From contig JADNRV010000004.1 in the NCBI GenBank assembly GCA_015499995.1, positions 62,001-126,000 of the forward strand: DNA of 64,000 nt, read 5' to 3'. How positions within the stretch are numbered: the stretch's first letter is position 1; each line of letters begins with the position of its first letter. The notes below the pieces were generated by a model. The model was given only the letters and a program-made list of their open reading frames with translations. It had not been told where the DNA came from and did no database searches. This DNA is from Flammula alnicola (taxonomy: Eukaryota; Basidiomycota; Agaricomycetes; Agaricales; Strophariaceae). The position numbers and the translations under genes are program-made. Below are positions 22,091 through 35,323 of the stretch, one piece after another.

Positions 22091-24730
22091 TTAAAAGAAG
22101 CCTGTCCGAGTCGAGGGAGTGAAAATAGGGAGTGGATGTGCCTAAAAGCAAAGAGATCAGTGTCAGGCATGAAAAAAGGATTGATAGGACTGCATACCTC
22201 TGTATTGAAGACATATTCTTTGAAGAAAACAAGATTAGTTGCTAAGTAGAAAAGAAAGAATGCTACTTGCCATTGAGAGGTAGAACGCTTGCGTCCGAGA
22301 ACAGGAGGTAGAGGTATTTTAGTGTCTCGCTCTGTTTGGGAAAATCAATATCACTGAAATGAAGGAAGTGTAGAAGAGACGAACCAGGAAAAAAGTCTCC
22401 ATTTTGTCAATATGGATGCTATGGACGTCGTCGACGTTTAGTATAGAGGCATAGCCTCCACTTTCAAGCCGGCAGTGCTTTTGAATAGATTGGAATATCT
22501 TCCATCCATACTCGCGATACTTAGGGTTGCCCGTTAGCCGATAGGCTATGAAAAGCGATTCGACTGTCTCTGGCCTGCGGATTGAGGACAGTCAGACAAA
22601 ATGATCTTGTATAATGAATGAAATTCACCTCAGGATGTAACGAGCGTCGTATGATGGTCGTTCGGGAGAGCTGGGATAGAAACTTGAGTCACAGTAAAAC
22701 CTTAATAAAATAAAGAGGACTTACTTGTTTCCCTTGATATACCAATCTCGTTCCGTACTTGGCACGTTCACATCGTCTTTCGTCCAAAAGTGTGTGATCT
22801 CCGGCGAGAGTCCACTATTTGGAGGGACGTATCAGCATATCATCCATGTTGCGAAGGTAGAATAGCTCTTACGTTGCTGTCGTATAGGTGTCCATACAAG
22901 TCTCGATAAGTTCATACCCAAGTTTCCAGTCCCGTTGCCCAGCCGAGGTAAGCTCGCTCGGCCGTGGAGGTACCGATACTGAGGAACCCGCAGCGCCTGT
23001 GGTAGTCGCGCCGAGCATTAAGGAACCTCCTAGGAAACAGACGAGGTGATCTTGCTTTGGGGATAGTCGCCAAGAGCTGCAAAGCTTCGTAAGTTATGGA
23101 CTTGGCTGAAGAAACTAGAACATCCATACACCTGTCCGTCACGTTGGCGTTCCGGAATAATTTCGGTTGTGAATATCAGTCCTTTATGCAAGCCTTTGTG
23201 AACAAGGGTTTTGTGGATAGCCTCCATAGTTTCTTCGTACATCTATTTGAAATAGGTTGAGCGAAAGTTGGCAATTTGTGCTTATACATGCGTGCCTCGA
23301 GGTAGACCCTTTCTGATTTGTTCTTTCAAACGAACAACCTGAGCACCAGAAACAAAGGATAATGTTCAAGTGGATTTACCGTCTGCAGATATTGTTTCCT
23401 TGATAAGATATATACATTAAAACTTGATCGCAGACCAGGAAAAAGGTGATCTCACAATAGATATTCATAATAAGAATCTCCCCGCGAGCCCAAACGAATT
23501 TCTGATAGCATGAACTGCCCAGTCTCCGCACTGAAGACTGACATTAATTTGCTCTACAATTTGAGGTGATGAAACCAACCTTAGGTAGATCGGAACCAGG
23601 ACAGACGATATTTTTGCAGCCTTTATGACTCTCATAACCTGGAAGCGTATCAACATCAACTTATTTTATTTGAAATTTCACGAACGACGTACCTGTTCGG
23701 CTTTATCCCAATAATCGTCATTATCCGTCAAATAGCTCAAGTATCGTAGTTCGAGCTGCAGAGTTGAGGCCTCGGCGGTGCTGATAAGGCCGGGATAACT
23801 AGGGTCGTCAACGCCTTTGCGTTGTTTGAGGTTTATCATGGATAGTGGGAGACCCGAAGGAGTGTCAAAAACTGGTAGCATACGGTCTGCCAGCTCCGTA
23901 GCCTTTTCTAGGAAAATAGCGTCTTCGTTGGATAGATGGTATGCCGTTAGCAGACCACCTAACACACGAATAGTTGTCTGTGCAACTTCATTAGCAGCTG
24001 AAATAAGGAACACGGATAGCCACGCACTTCGAATGTGTTGAAATTTCCCTCTCGCTCGAATGTCAAGTTTTTGGCAACCCAATCTCGTGCGTGTTTGTAT
24101 TCCTCTTCGAGGCCCATGATTTGCATCGTGTCAATGGAATCGACAACCGTATAGCCAATTCCTCCTTCGTCTGTCAGGTTTGAACCCTTTTTCGACAGAG
24201 GATGATACTCGTCGTTGCCCATAGCGTCTCTCTCTGCACCCAATTGGTTTCGTAAGAATGACATGGTCGCCGAGAACGTGAAAAAGGGCTGACCGTACGC
24301 TGCCCATGCATACTGTTGTGAACGCTCCAAGTTAGAAGGGGCACAGTATGGATAAAGCACAAACAAGCACCTTGAAGGCTTCTACCACGTCCCTTTGCTT
24401 TGGAATATCTGCTGAGAAATCCACCTCGATGCCTGAACCACTTCCAAATGCAAAGCTAGGATCGTCCACATCCACTGTCGTCTTCGAAATCTTGCTCGAC
24501 CAAAGACCGAATAGTTTTGTCTGGACATTACACGTTAGGCGTTTCCCATGCATTCACAAGTTGACACTTACTTGATATATATAAACCACAATGGCCCCCA
24601 CGAGTATCAGAAAAGACAGTTTCCCGAAGGTTGGTGGCGGTGGGGCATGTTCGGCGTTGACCTTGGATGGCCTGCGTTCTTGGCTATCATTGGAAGGCTC
24701 TGTTACTTCATCCAACGTGGGCTGAGCCAT
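22091..24730 (-). CDS. class I alpha-1,2-mannosidase (GH47)
   Basis: This is a type II membrane enzyme that trims alpha-1,2-linked mannose from N-glycans in the ER or Golgi. The start at 24730 (MAQPTLDEVTEPSNDSQERR) is followed by a membrane anchor (LSFLILVGAIVVYIY). GH47 blocks then come in order over about ten exons: YAWAAYGQPFF region, GYTVVDSIDTMQIMGLEEEY, TTIRVLGGLLTAYHLSNEDA, PSYPGLISTAEASTLQLELR, SEIRLGSRGDSYYEYLL, RPETVESLFIAYRLTGNPKY, DKMETFFLSETLKYLYLLFS, EYVFNTEAHPLPIF and the stop at 22091. Acidic residues in the DSIDTM, RPETVES, METFFLSET and FNTEAHP motifs are those used for catalysis and calcium binding in this family. All exons stay open with GT-AG introns. A decayed second copy lies at 45229-47793. 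Confidence 0.88.
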
Positions 24731-24926
24731 GCGTGATGCTGTGGGATGCGGTCCTGGTTCAAGCCCTCTGTTGAACGACTGTCGACGTTACGACACGTCA
24801 GAGCGTGGTCAAAGCTTTTTATATACCCGCCGGCCGCAGATCACGTCAGTAATATCCGCAAGAACTTCGTATAAATCACCATGGCATTGGGATTACCTTA
24901 CCTCGCAAAGTTAGAAAAAGTTTGGG

Positions 24927-25517
24927 GTGCATAACCTTAAGAGTTGTGTGTTACTAGTCTCCTTCACAGACTCCTTAGTGATGATCAATCGATCACTTGA
25001 TATGGAGTGTGTTACTACTATTCTTGGTCTTGACCGCCGTATATCCCGCTGCTGTGCGAAATTGATCTGCAGACAGGATTATATACAAGTAGGCGGAATC
25101 ATGGGTTGTACTGTTAACCATGGCTGGCCAAAATTAGAGACGGAATTAACGAGTGAGCTTCATATGTTAGCTAGAGCCACGAGCTTTTATGTATCAACTT
25201 CAAAGAGCCCATCCGACCAGCGATGGGTAGCTGCACCCGACAAAATGCGCCATCATGATCTACTGAGGGCTAAACGCTATCATGGGGTTAGATTTTATCC
25301 GTTCGAGGCAGGTGCGGTCAGAGCAAAAAGAAATACGTCGACAAAAGCCAAAGTGCTCCGGAAAACATATTTGGGCGCTCTACGTCCTGGATACGCTCAA
25401 GGTCATCTGTTTGATACGGCTCGAGGTGGACGCTTGGACATAACTGATACCAGTACCGGGTCCTTGAAGAATGAGCCAACAGAGATATCCAAAGAAACCA
25501 TCGAAGAGCTTCGGTAA
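24927..25517 (+). CDS. open frame of 196 codons, unknown
   Basis: An uninterrupted frame starts MHNLKSCVLLVSFTDSLVMI and ends SKETIEELR. I recognise no family. It has no signal peptide or membrane segment that I trust. The frame is longer than expected by chance in this composition, but there is no homologue in the window and no exon structure. It may be a real small gene or a fragment of something older. Confidence 0.25.
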   Translation: MHNLKSCVLLVSFTDSLVMINRSLDMECVTTILGLDRRISRCCAKLICRQDYIQVGGIMGCTVNHGWPKLETELTSELHMLARATSFYVSTSKSPSDQRWVAAPDKMRHHDLLRAKRYHGVRFYPFEAGAVRAKRNTSTKAKVLRKTYLGALRPGYAQGHLFDTARGGRLDITDTSTGSLKNEPTEISKETIEELR

Positions 25518-26271
25518 CTGAAATTCTGTTCAAGCAACAAACGCTCCAATCACCTGCATGTTTTTGCCATGAAATCCTGTGGCGATCGTCCGAAGATATT
25601 TTGCCGTCAGGCAAGATGTCGGATGTCGATGGCGGATGATTACAACGAGCTGCTTTGGGTGTTTGTCGCATCCGCGCCAATTGAAGGATGGGAATGTCCT
25701 GCTAACAGAAGAATGTGGAGATGAGATCCAAGTGGACGGTGAACAGTACAGTAACTTGGGTTTGAAACTCACTTTTGGGGTTGTAGTGGGCATGACGAAA
25801 CGAATGCAGTCGACTTTACGTGGCGCATCCTTTTACATATATGCACAGATTTGAGCCACTGGGCTCATCCCATCACTTGCTAACAGAGGATGCATGAACA
25901 AATGGGGAGAATTTGCTAATGCATCTCTAGAACGGGATAAAGTTCAGACAAAGGATATCGAAATTGAGGGCCAGGACGTCCTGCAAAGGAATGTGAGTAA
26001 CGTCAGACAGACAAAAGGCTACAATGGGTGACCATTTCACTCATGGGACCAACAAAGGAATTGAAAGCACAGGTTGAACTGTAATATGCTTTGATTGACC
26101 AGATGAATGTAAAGTAGACAAATATGCAGCAATTGACACAATGCGATATAATGAAAGAAAGGGAAAAGAGAAAGCACAGAAAGGCAAGCAAGCAGGATAT
26201 TTGAGAGGTTTGACGCCACCTTCGTCATCATCTCTCCGCAGAAGCTATCCATCCACCCATCCAACAACTAA
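25518..26271. other. intergenic between unknown frame and PSD1
   Basis: Short frames on both strands without recognisable motifs. The right end is the 3' flank of the PSD1 gene. Confidence 0.45.
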
Positions 26272-28245
26272 CTAATCCTGCTTCAGCTTCGGGGCGAGAT
26301 CACCAAGGCGTTGACCGACTTTGACTTTCTGTCCGGGGTGTACAGTAAACTCGAAGTCGCTGGGTGCCTCGAACACGAGGACGATCGTACTTCCTAGGCA
26401 GAAACCGCCCATTTCCTCGGCGGGTGTCAGGGGCTGGCCTCGTAGGATTGGAGATGCAGCGGAGTAGACGGCTTCAGTGTATGTTCCAGGTGGTGGTCGT
26501 CGGACGTGATGGGTATTGGTTCGGAGCTCCTACAGAGACAAGGATAAAGGTCAGAACCAGGCGGAGACAAAAGGAAATGTTGTCTCGTCACATACTGTGT
26601 CAAAGTTGACATGGATGCTGCCGACGTTGGTAGCACCAACAGGAACCATTCCGAAAAACCCATGCTTCCATCGTCCTAGAAGGGCAACACGCTCGTTCAA
26701 GACGAACAAATTCTCAAGGCGCTTCGCCATGTAGGGCGAGACCGAGAAAAGTTCACCTGGAGGTTGAATAAGCATGGAAGTTGATCAAAGGTTAAATAAA
26801 GGTACGAACCAACGAAATGTCTGCGCTTCTCGACAACCCAGGCTGTTGGACTGTGGAATCGGTGGTAATCTCCAGGGGCAAGGTATATGACTGAAAAGAA
26901 GAGAGAATTTCCGGGCCTAACGTGCTTCCCAGAGGTAACGCTGCGTCTGCGGTCGAGTGTAGACTTGACACCCATCTGGAGGGCAACGGATGCATCGTGT
27001 ACCAGCGTTTCTTCCAAATCCCTACCCGACTCCGTGGACGCATCAGTTTGAGCGCCGAATTTCGTCGGAAGATGGTCTTCTTCCGTCACAGGCGTAGAGG
27101 GTGTGCTGGTATTGACGAGAGTAGCCGAGGATGATGAACCGTCTGAAGGTGTTTGCGTTCCGGGTGTTGAGGGTGTTGAGGATCCAATGAGCTGGTCCAA
27201 ACTGTATTCGATTCCATTAACGATGGCAAACTCATGGTCGTCAACGAGCGTCATGTCGCGGTTGTGCTGAACGATCGAAGACTGCGAGTCATGGCGTTCT
27301 ACGCCAAGGAGAGCATCCAAAGAGTAAGTAATGCCCTTGACTTGTTCTACCCTCGATTCCTGGACTGTGCCAAAATGTAACATTGTTCCGTCTGCAGGAC
27401 TAACCTAAGTCACAAGTCAGATTTTTTCAAGTGAACTGAAGACAGAACATACTAGACAGGCCTGGTCCACTGGCCGAGCACCATCCTTCAATTTACGATA
27501 GAAAAAGGCTCCCAGACTGGGGTATTCACGAAGGTCCGAAGGCTCGATTTCGTCCAAGTTACATCCAAATGCAAGTGCGTAAATCCGGAAGCCATAGGGT
27601 CGAAACCACACAGGAAGTTCAAGTGAATTAACATAACCCCATAGACGGGACATATTCCGTAGTGGTAGAGCGCCGATGACATGTACCTAGAAATTTGCAA
27701 GAAATAAGCACTGCATGGGAAAATAATGAAAGCTCTACTGACATGCCAAGGTCCCTTCAATTTTATAACTTCCAAGCCATCCTCGTTCAGTTCGACCTCT
27801 TGTCGTGCCCGCTTAACCTTCCTCCTGTACTGAATTGCGACCAGCAGCAATGCCCCTACCGCAAGCGGCAGCGGATACCATTTCGTTGGTGTCTCTGTCC
27901 ATGCATTAACGATTTTGCCTGTAAATGGGAAATGGAAGAGAGATTAGTGGCACAGGGACGAAATGCAAAGAAAGAGAACATACGATAAAATGGTACCCCG
28001 AGTCCACCCCCTTGAAGCCCACCGTTGGCATTTCCTGCACCTTCTGCACCACTCTTGGTGGAATATGCCCTCCTGAATCCTTGGTTCTTCACAGTCTTGA
28101 ACAAAGCCGATGTCTTGTTCGTGCTGCGGACCCAACACCTGGCGAAAGTCGACGTCGCTGAGCCACAGGATGCATTTATGACTCGTGAGACCGCATGTAG
28201 AGGCTTCTTGCCCTTCGTAAGGATGGTCTTTCTAGAAAAAAGCAT
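26272..28245 (-). CDS. PSD1: mitochondrial phosphatidylserine decarboxylase (PSD1 type)
   Basis: The enzyme converts phosphatidylserine to phosphatidylethanolamine at the inner mitochondrial membrane. The N-terminus ([20 protein letters not shown], Arg/Ser-rich, few acids) is a targeting presequence. A membrane segment follows ([17 protein letters not shown]), then [101 protein letters not shown] and [20 protein letters not shown] is the self-cleavage site that makes the pyruvoyl group. Introns lie at about 27992-27918, 27741-27686, 27450-27407, 26809-26756 and 26596-26530. An extra Ser/Thr-rich segment of about 100 residues ([20 protein letters not shown]...) separates SPADG from the APGDYHRFH block. 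Partial copies are seen at 17.4-17.7 kb. Confidence 0.9.
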
Positions 28246-29291
28246 GACAAGTCGTTAAGTCTAAGGCCTGAGCATAAAATTCGTGGGGGGAAGATAAGAA
28301 ATGTGGTGAGGTGGAAGGAGTAACGCACGAGGTTTGTGGCCCTGAACTCAGCATCATAACGGCTGGGCGGCGTATCACGCGAACAAGCATCTCTCCGACA
28401 AATCTTGCGTTACGGCGAAGTTAACAACGCCCTCAGGCAAAATTCCCTGCGGTATTTACAAGGCTTTGCAAAGTAAGATGGAATTAGATTTTCCAGTTCA
28501 ATATTACCGCTGGATTAAGGTTGTACAATACATGCGTAATCCAATGCCGAAAAAATGAAGATCGGTCGCAACAAACAATATAGAAAAATACAAAACATAA
28601 TTGTACAGATAATGAAACTCGAAGGACATTGCGTTGGATGGAAGGAATGGGTCGTGTCCGATGCTAAGTATATATCTTGAAGGCTGCGATGATAAATGAG
28701 TATTACGATGTTGGCAAGTTGCAACATGTGAAAAGAAGGACTCTGTCAGTCAACATCACCAAATACGATGTTGCCGAACCGCTTCGCTCGTGTGACTGGA
28801 CAAAGAAGAAGGTAAGACTCTGGCATAGCACGAACTTGAAGGTGGTGTTGAACTTGCGATCCTATATCTTCAACCTTTTGTCCATTTGAAGCTAGGGTCG
28901 TCCTCTAAATAATGAGAACTTGAGTTTGGAATGGTCGTGCAACCGGAGGAGGATGGGGCTCGCGATTTTAAATTGCGCTGTTCTAGGGGCTGAGGTATCA
29001 TTACTCGGTGTCCGGTAATGCGTCATGAAAAGCAAAGAAAGGGTGTGGAGAAGATAGTGAAGACGCTGATGTTCCTAAAGGGCTTTCATCTTTGGGGTAG
29101 AACTCGTGTTTCATGTCAAAGAAACACAAGCATGTCATTCCAGCTCGTTTTGGCGAATTTAGGAGCGGTATGAATAATGATCATCGTGGCTGCCCGAGGC
29201 TGTCCGTGATGATTCGGATGGAATATCGGTGAAAGGTCGAGAAAGATTGGAGAAAGGAAATTTCCAGTGACCAAAAGGTTGCCGATGCCGG
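28246..29291. other. intergenic between PSD1 and WDR59-like gene
   Basis: It contains the PSD1 promoter side (28246 onward) and the 3' flank of the WDR59-like gene. No open frame has recognisable content. Confidence 0.45.
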
Positions 29292-32200
29292 CTACGACAG
29301 CTCGGAAGCGAGCAATAGAGTCGATGTGGGCGGAGTCAAGCCCAGACGCGTAGAAGGTCGAGTGAAAGGCCCGTCTGTGCCCGTGCAGAAGCACCCGCAC
29401 CCAGAAGGGCAGATTGGTACCGTCGTGACGACCTCGAACGAGTTCCAGCAAGAAATATGGGTCACGTGCGAGCAAGTGAGGCATGTACGCGAAAGGCCTG
29501 CATCGACGAAATCTTGGTCAGAGGACGACCGGGGCGCACGGAAGACACAACATACCTTTAACAGGGAGGCGACATATTGTACAAGCCGGCATGGGACATA
29601 AAGTGTTGCACTGTGGACAAACATGGGCTTTTTCAGGTAGAAGGGTCTTGCAATCGCTCCTCGTGCAAATGCGATGGAGACCTATGCACCAAGCACGTCA
29701 ACATTCATAGTATAGTGGTTAAAATGGGAGCGACGCACCAATGCGATGAAGTTCCGTCTGGGCGGTGAGCAGAGAGTCTTGTTGATGCACCGCTTTCAAA
29801 AGTTCCAACCGTTTGTGGTACATCTGCCAGCGGAAGAGCAACTCGGCGTAGACGTAAACATTCAACTTGAACTGTTCAATGAGCTGCGACTCGAACAATG
29901 GTTGAGTCCTAAGACGACGACCATCGATCAGTTGGAAATAATAACAGAAGACAGTTGGACTCACATTTCTTCATGAGTCGGGGGTTCAAACACAACAGCT
30001 TGCTTTTCATGAATGAATGGATTTGAGTCCATAAAACGCAACGACGGCTTCCTATGACCAGCAGAAGAGAACGACGCCGAAAGCGTCTTCGAGGGATGCA
30101 AAACGCCCTCGTTCCACGATTTGGAAACGATAGCAGGCGAATATATTGACGAATCCTTCCTCGTGCGCTTCCGTCGCTGACCAGAACCAGGCGACTCTGG
30201 CAGTCGCGGTAGCTTCTCCGTTGATCTTGAAGCGCCGTGCATATCTGCCGCTGTTTCACCAGGAGTCGTCAGACCTTCTTTGAAGGTGTCTTGGACACCA
30301 TTCATGAATTGTCGCATGCTACCCGTATTGAATAAACTCGACCACGACCCTCGCGATGAATTGGAGGATGACAAAGAGGGTACAAGGGGAGGTGCGACCG
30401 GAGAAGGCAGTCGAGGCCATGCAGGCGACACCGGACTGCCGAGGGTGGCAGACTTTGTGAGGCTAAAGTAGTCCACCCCTCCAAGCCGGAGAGGTATTGA
30501 GGCTATTGGTGTCATATTTTTCTTTCTGCTGATGCTCGGCGGTATGACCGCTGCGTGGTCAGTCTGCAGAACCAACATCGCAATCATAGCTAGCATCTGA
30601 ATGTCCTTTTCTTTCGCGATGTCGGAATACCTAGCGATCGAGGTGTCAGAGTAAATCCATTCGAAGGACATTTCAAGAGCTTACAATCGCATGATGACCT
30701 CCGCAGCCAGCGAGTCCGACGCAAACGACGATCGTCGGCCTTTCTTACGCCCGCCTTCTGGCTCCTTGAATAACGACCTCAGCGTCTTGAATACCCTTTC
30801 GTGGTCGTACCGCCCATGGATCCTCGCAGCGATAGCATTTTTGTCACAGACCTCCAACAACGAATTTCCTATGAAGATGTAATCCCCAACGACCTTCTTA
30901 TCAGCACCGGCAATATTGGTGGTGTTGGTGAGGAAGACAATGCTTCGTCTGGTGGGAAGGAGGGCATAATTCTTGGGCATCTCTTCGGAATGCATGGGAT
31001 CTGAATCATGCCGGACTTTGCGCTGCGGTACTGTAAGAAGGTTGGTCATTGCTCGGAGGATATTGAGCCCTGTTTCAGGCTGCCTTGGGTCGATTGGTCG
31101 AACTGTGCGATCCGTGGCTGCAAGACCCAAACGGCGAACAGCATCGGAAACGAGAGCCGGGGATTGGAAATAACTGGACTTCTGGTGTTGCTGTTGCTGT
31201 TGCTGTTGCGGTTGCGGTTGTTGCTGCTGGGGTTGTGTTGGTGGTGGTTGCGATTGCTCCTGAGCTGGCGTAGGTGTCTCTTCCTGGGATTTCCTTTCAA
31301 CTTCTGTAGTAAGATTTCGTAATACATTGCGAACAATCCTCGGAGGAGCGCGGAAGAAACATATAAGTTCTCCTGTAAACGACATTAGAATGCAAAAGAA
31401 ATCCTAAAACATGTAAGAAATACCATTAGGCCCAAATGCTCCTTGCGACGTCCTGGGTTCAGCTAGATTCTTGTTATTTCGCAACAAGGAAACCGTGATT
31501 TCCCTTGACTTCTTCCCAGAGGGTTGATCATCATCCGAAGAAGACTCCGAATCCATTAATTCATGATCTGTCTCCCCCTCGTAGGCGAATAAGAGGAAGC
31601 GTAGGCACGCTTCTAAACATGGCCGTTTTTGCTGTCTAATACGGCGGAGGTGCTTTAGAATGTATGCTCTGTTTCTCATGGAGATCAAGGGATTGCGCTC
31701 CAGCTCAACGGTCGGCGTTCCATGAGGGTGGATGCCTTGTGGATAGTCTCGAGGAAATGTGAAGGTTACCCTCATGAAGACAGACGATGTCTCGCCCCAC
31801 GGACCATGCAAACCAAGAGTACAGGTTCGCTTTTTCGTCAGGTCATGCTAGGATAATTATTAGGAAATTCAATTACATGAACGAAGAAAGTTGACAAATA
31901 CCTTTTCGAGGTTGATCTTGGAAGCCGAGAGTTTTGTCAACACGCTTGTGATTCTGGACAACAAAGTATCAATGAGCTTCTAGCAAGTTTTCCGAGAAAG
32001 ATAGGCAGCTTACTCGTCCTGCAACGACTGACCACCCTCGCCGTCTTTCCTCTCATCCAAATTCCGGCTCAAACTCCCACTCCTCTGCCTGCCCCCAATC
32101 TCACTTATACTTCGATCAGGGCCAGATGGTGGTCTTGATCTCGAACCCAACCTCGAAGGAGCGTCGCTGCCACCGTGGCTGCCACCACCAGAGCTGCTAC

Positions 32201-34398
32201 CTTTACTGCCAACCTTAACACTCGCCAGCCATGCCAGCTGATCCACCTGCACCACGCTCTTCGCACCCATACCACCCTTGCTCATCGTCCCACCAGTAGA
32301 ACGACTTCCTGTAGCCACCGACATAGGCTTGGTGTTTGTTAGGGTCGGCGTTGAATCTGCTCCTCCCGTCTCGCGTGCAAGTTGGTCTGAGGGCCCAGAA
32401 TTTGCTTGGGCGGACACCATTGACCGTGGTGCTCTGACTTCGGCAAGGATGCCGCGGTGTCCGATAGGCGCTGAAAGGGCTGGAAAGTCTTCCTGCTCTT
32501 CGATTTCAGGAGGATTGCGAAAAGTGTCATTATATTCCATTTCTATCCGTGGAAGCTTAGAGCGACCGCGGACAACATCTGGAATATGGCCTACTTTCTG
32601 TGTCATATTCTCGATGTTTAGACAAGGTAAAGTATAAGGATAGAATAGCATATACCTGCATAACCTCCGCGTCTATGGGCCAAAACCTTAGAGTACGATC
32701 TTTTGACCAAGTTATCAGCTGGAAGTCATCTGTAGTGAAAGCAAATTAGTCTATATGCAAATAGAGATAGTATAAGAGAACAGACCTTGGTTTCCTCTCC
32801 GCCACACGAATTCTTTCACAACATCAGAATGACCTTCAAAGGTCTCTACAAGTATCGGGGGGTCGCCCTTTGCATACATCTCCAACGTCGTTTCACCCCT
32901 TTGTGGCAAGCTCAAGATACCTTCCCCGAAAGGCAAATTCCTCGCTCGCCAAACGGGATATGTCGTTCGAATACATGACTTGGGCTCAGCGATTCCTTCA
33001 GAATTGGTTTTGTTAATGTCCCATGTCTTGATTGATTTGTCCAGAGAACATGTGACGATTTCATTCCGAGAAGAACGAGACCAATCGATGCCATATATTT
33101 TGGAGGAATGAGCTTGGATTTGCGTAACAGGAAGAGAGCCTTTCTATAAAGACAACGCGCATGAGTGGACTTGAGATGTGTTAGAACTGCATTTTCAACC
33201 CACGCGACGGTCCCAAATTAATACCTCATTCGAATGTGAAGAGGCAAGGAGATTGCCATCTTGATGGTTCCATTTGACTTGGGTGCCCCCAGCTGTGGTA
33301 ACAAGAATTAGCCAAAAGTGCAACACTTTGTATATGCACATACCCTTGAATGCGGAGAGCCCTGAGAACACTTCATCAGTTCAACATGACCAGATATTAG
33401 TCTCGTCGTATACTTACCAAAGATGGGCCTATCCGGCTCTCTGAGGTCCCAAGCCCAAATCCAGGAGTCGATACCGGTACTAACCACGATATCACATTCC
33501 GTCGTATGCCAATTGATATCGGTGATAGCTCGATAGTGAGACCTGAGTATGTGCTGAATGGAGGTCTTGCCACCCATAAGCAGGTTCCATATTAACCTGC
33601 CGACGGACATCAGCCAATTACTGCGAATGGGATTATGAAGACTCACAGTTTTTCACTCGAGGTTGAAACGATGTACTGGGCATGACTTGGATGTGGATTC
33701 CACTGAACATCTGCGACATCCCAAGTACCTCCTTGGGGCATAAACCGAGGAATGCTAAAAGGCGATTCGAGGTCGATGATGAATAGTCCTCTTCGCCTGT
33801 ATATCTGATAGTTAGCGAGGCAGAATAGGGACTGGAATATATCAACGTACGCAGCAAGTACAATGTCGCGTGAAGCAGGACTTATACTCATCTAAACGGT
33901 CCATGTCAACGACCAACTCGAAGGAAACACGTGTTTGTCGAGACGTACGTTGCCCACCGCATCTCCTACGAGATCCTTCACATTGATCTCCCAGCTTGAA
34001 CGGAGGCCCTTCCCTTCCTCTGGTGAAGCAGGAAGGCCAACTGCTCCTGTCACCGTCTCCGTACTCTCGGCCTCGACGCGCGGTTTACGAGCTCGTTGGT
34101 AAATTTCAGTTACTGAAGCAGCGAACGAAGGCCTCCGTGCTTTCAAAATATTTGGAACACTTCCAGCCCATTCTGATGACAGAGAACTGTTCTCATCGGG
34201 TTGTCTTAAACGACGCTTCGACTGCGAATGAGGAGCACGATTATCTTCGGGTACGGCCGATTCTGGGATCGAGGGTGTCGACGAGGGTCTTCTGGCAGTC
34301 AAGGGATTGTCATTCAAGTGGGTGATTGCTGAAGAATGCTCGGATTTAGACTGTGGAGGCGATGGTAAGTGCGGCTTCGACATGAAGGTCTTCTGCAA
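29292..34398 (-). CDS. WDR59/Sea3-type SEACAT (GATOR2) subunit
   Basis: This is a large multi-exon gene. After a low-complexity N-terminus (start MQKTFMSKPHLP at 34398, or MSKPHLP at 34383) a WD40 propeller is read over several exons: ISPASRDIVLAARRGLFIID, GGTWDVADVQWNPHP, HYRAITDINWH, STGIDSWIWAWDLREPDRP, GGTQVKWNHQDGNLLASSHS, SKIYGIDWSRSSRNEIVTCS, HSDVVKEFVWRRG and LITWSKDRTLRFWPID. Next come a Ser/Gly-rich linker and an RWD domain (VFMRVTFTFPRDYPQGIHPH, NPLISMRNRAYILKHL). A long region with a Gln-rich tract follows, and a C-terminal zinc module: VCPQCNTLCPMPACTICRLP, TCLTCSHVTHISCW, CPSGCGCFC. The WD40-RWD-RING order is that of WDR59 (yeast Sea3/Mtc5), which works in TORC1 nutrient signalling at the vacuole. 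The stop is at 29292. Confidence 0.85.
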
Positions 34399-34561
34399 GT
34401 CGCCCAGTCACTCAAGACTTGAAGTCACAACAATGTGCATGTACTTGATATACTACTCCTCTAAGTGTCTACAAAAAAGTATTATACTTCATAGCACTTG
34501 TCGTCGATCTGGATTAACCTAGGTGCCCCAGCTTCAGTACGTGTTGCCTAAGGCAGAAGGA

Positions 34562-35323
34562 TCAGCAAAGTTGAAGGCAGACAATGCCAAAAAAGAGACA
34601 ACACACCATATCATAAGAAGGGGGATAACTTGCCTCATTGGCACCAGGTTGGTCATCCTGACGACGACCACCCACTGCCCGTAGAAGAGCACTGAGACCA
34701 TCATGAAGAGCACCAAAACCGTTACGAAGAGCACAGAGACCATCATCAAGTGTTGAAATCAAAACTTTAGCCAGGCATTCAATCATTGTAGCGACACCCC
34801 AAACCACTTGGACACCGTAGTCATGTGCTATGCCATAACCGCCAAGGTCACATTCTGGATGGAGTATCACCACGAGTATAGAATGGAACATGAGTTCCAA
34901 TCCTATGCTGATGAAGGGAATGCAAGGGTAAAGAATGGGATATGATGAAGGAATGGTTAAAGGGTCGGATGCTACAGAAGAATCAGGTCAGCAACATTGA
35001 TGGTAATACTAATGATACTTACTGAGCAGCAACATAAACATGTACGGACTCCAAAGGAAATATGCCAGTCCCGCCCACGTTACTCCTGATGTGTTTGTGT
35101 TTGCAGGGGCCTGGGGTGCGTCTGTGTTTGGGAGGGGTCTCCAGGGTGTGATCGTATGCTTGGCCGTTGTCGAAAGGAACACACAAGGGATTGCCAAAGA
35201 AGACACAACCCCAAGGCTGCCTGCAGCCAAATGGTATGGAGAAGGGAGATAGAAGGGTAGGACCGTAAGCAGAATCATAACAAGAAATGCAAGCGCATAG
35301 AGGCAGCCAAGGATGATAGACAT
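34562..35323 (-). CDS. predicted multi-pass membrane protein
   Basis: Exon 1 (MSIILGCLYALAFLVMILLT...) has about three hydrophobic segments (ALAFLVMILLTVLPFYL, AGSLGVVSSLAIPCVFL, GLAYFLWSPYMFMLLL). An intron at about 35023-34973 joins to PSSYPILYPCIPFISIGLEL. Another membrane stretch follows (MFHSILVVIL), then GVQVVWGVATMIECLAKVLI. The tail ends near AVGGRRQDDQPGANE, with the last frame running to 34562 or possibly a further small intron. I do not recognise a family. It lies just upstream of the WDR59-like gene on the same strand. Confidence 0.55.

Noticed and set aside
24174..24366. Frame reading through the GH47 exon beginning MFVLYPYCAPSNLERSQQ
   Set aside because: The first residues are intron sequence; the exon begins at YAWAAYG after splicing.
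30973..31322. Val/Ala/Leu-rich plus-strand frames
   Set aside because: They are the complement of the Gln-rich tract of the WDR59-like gene.
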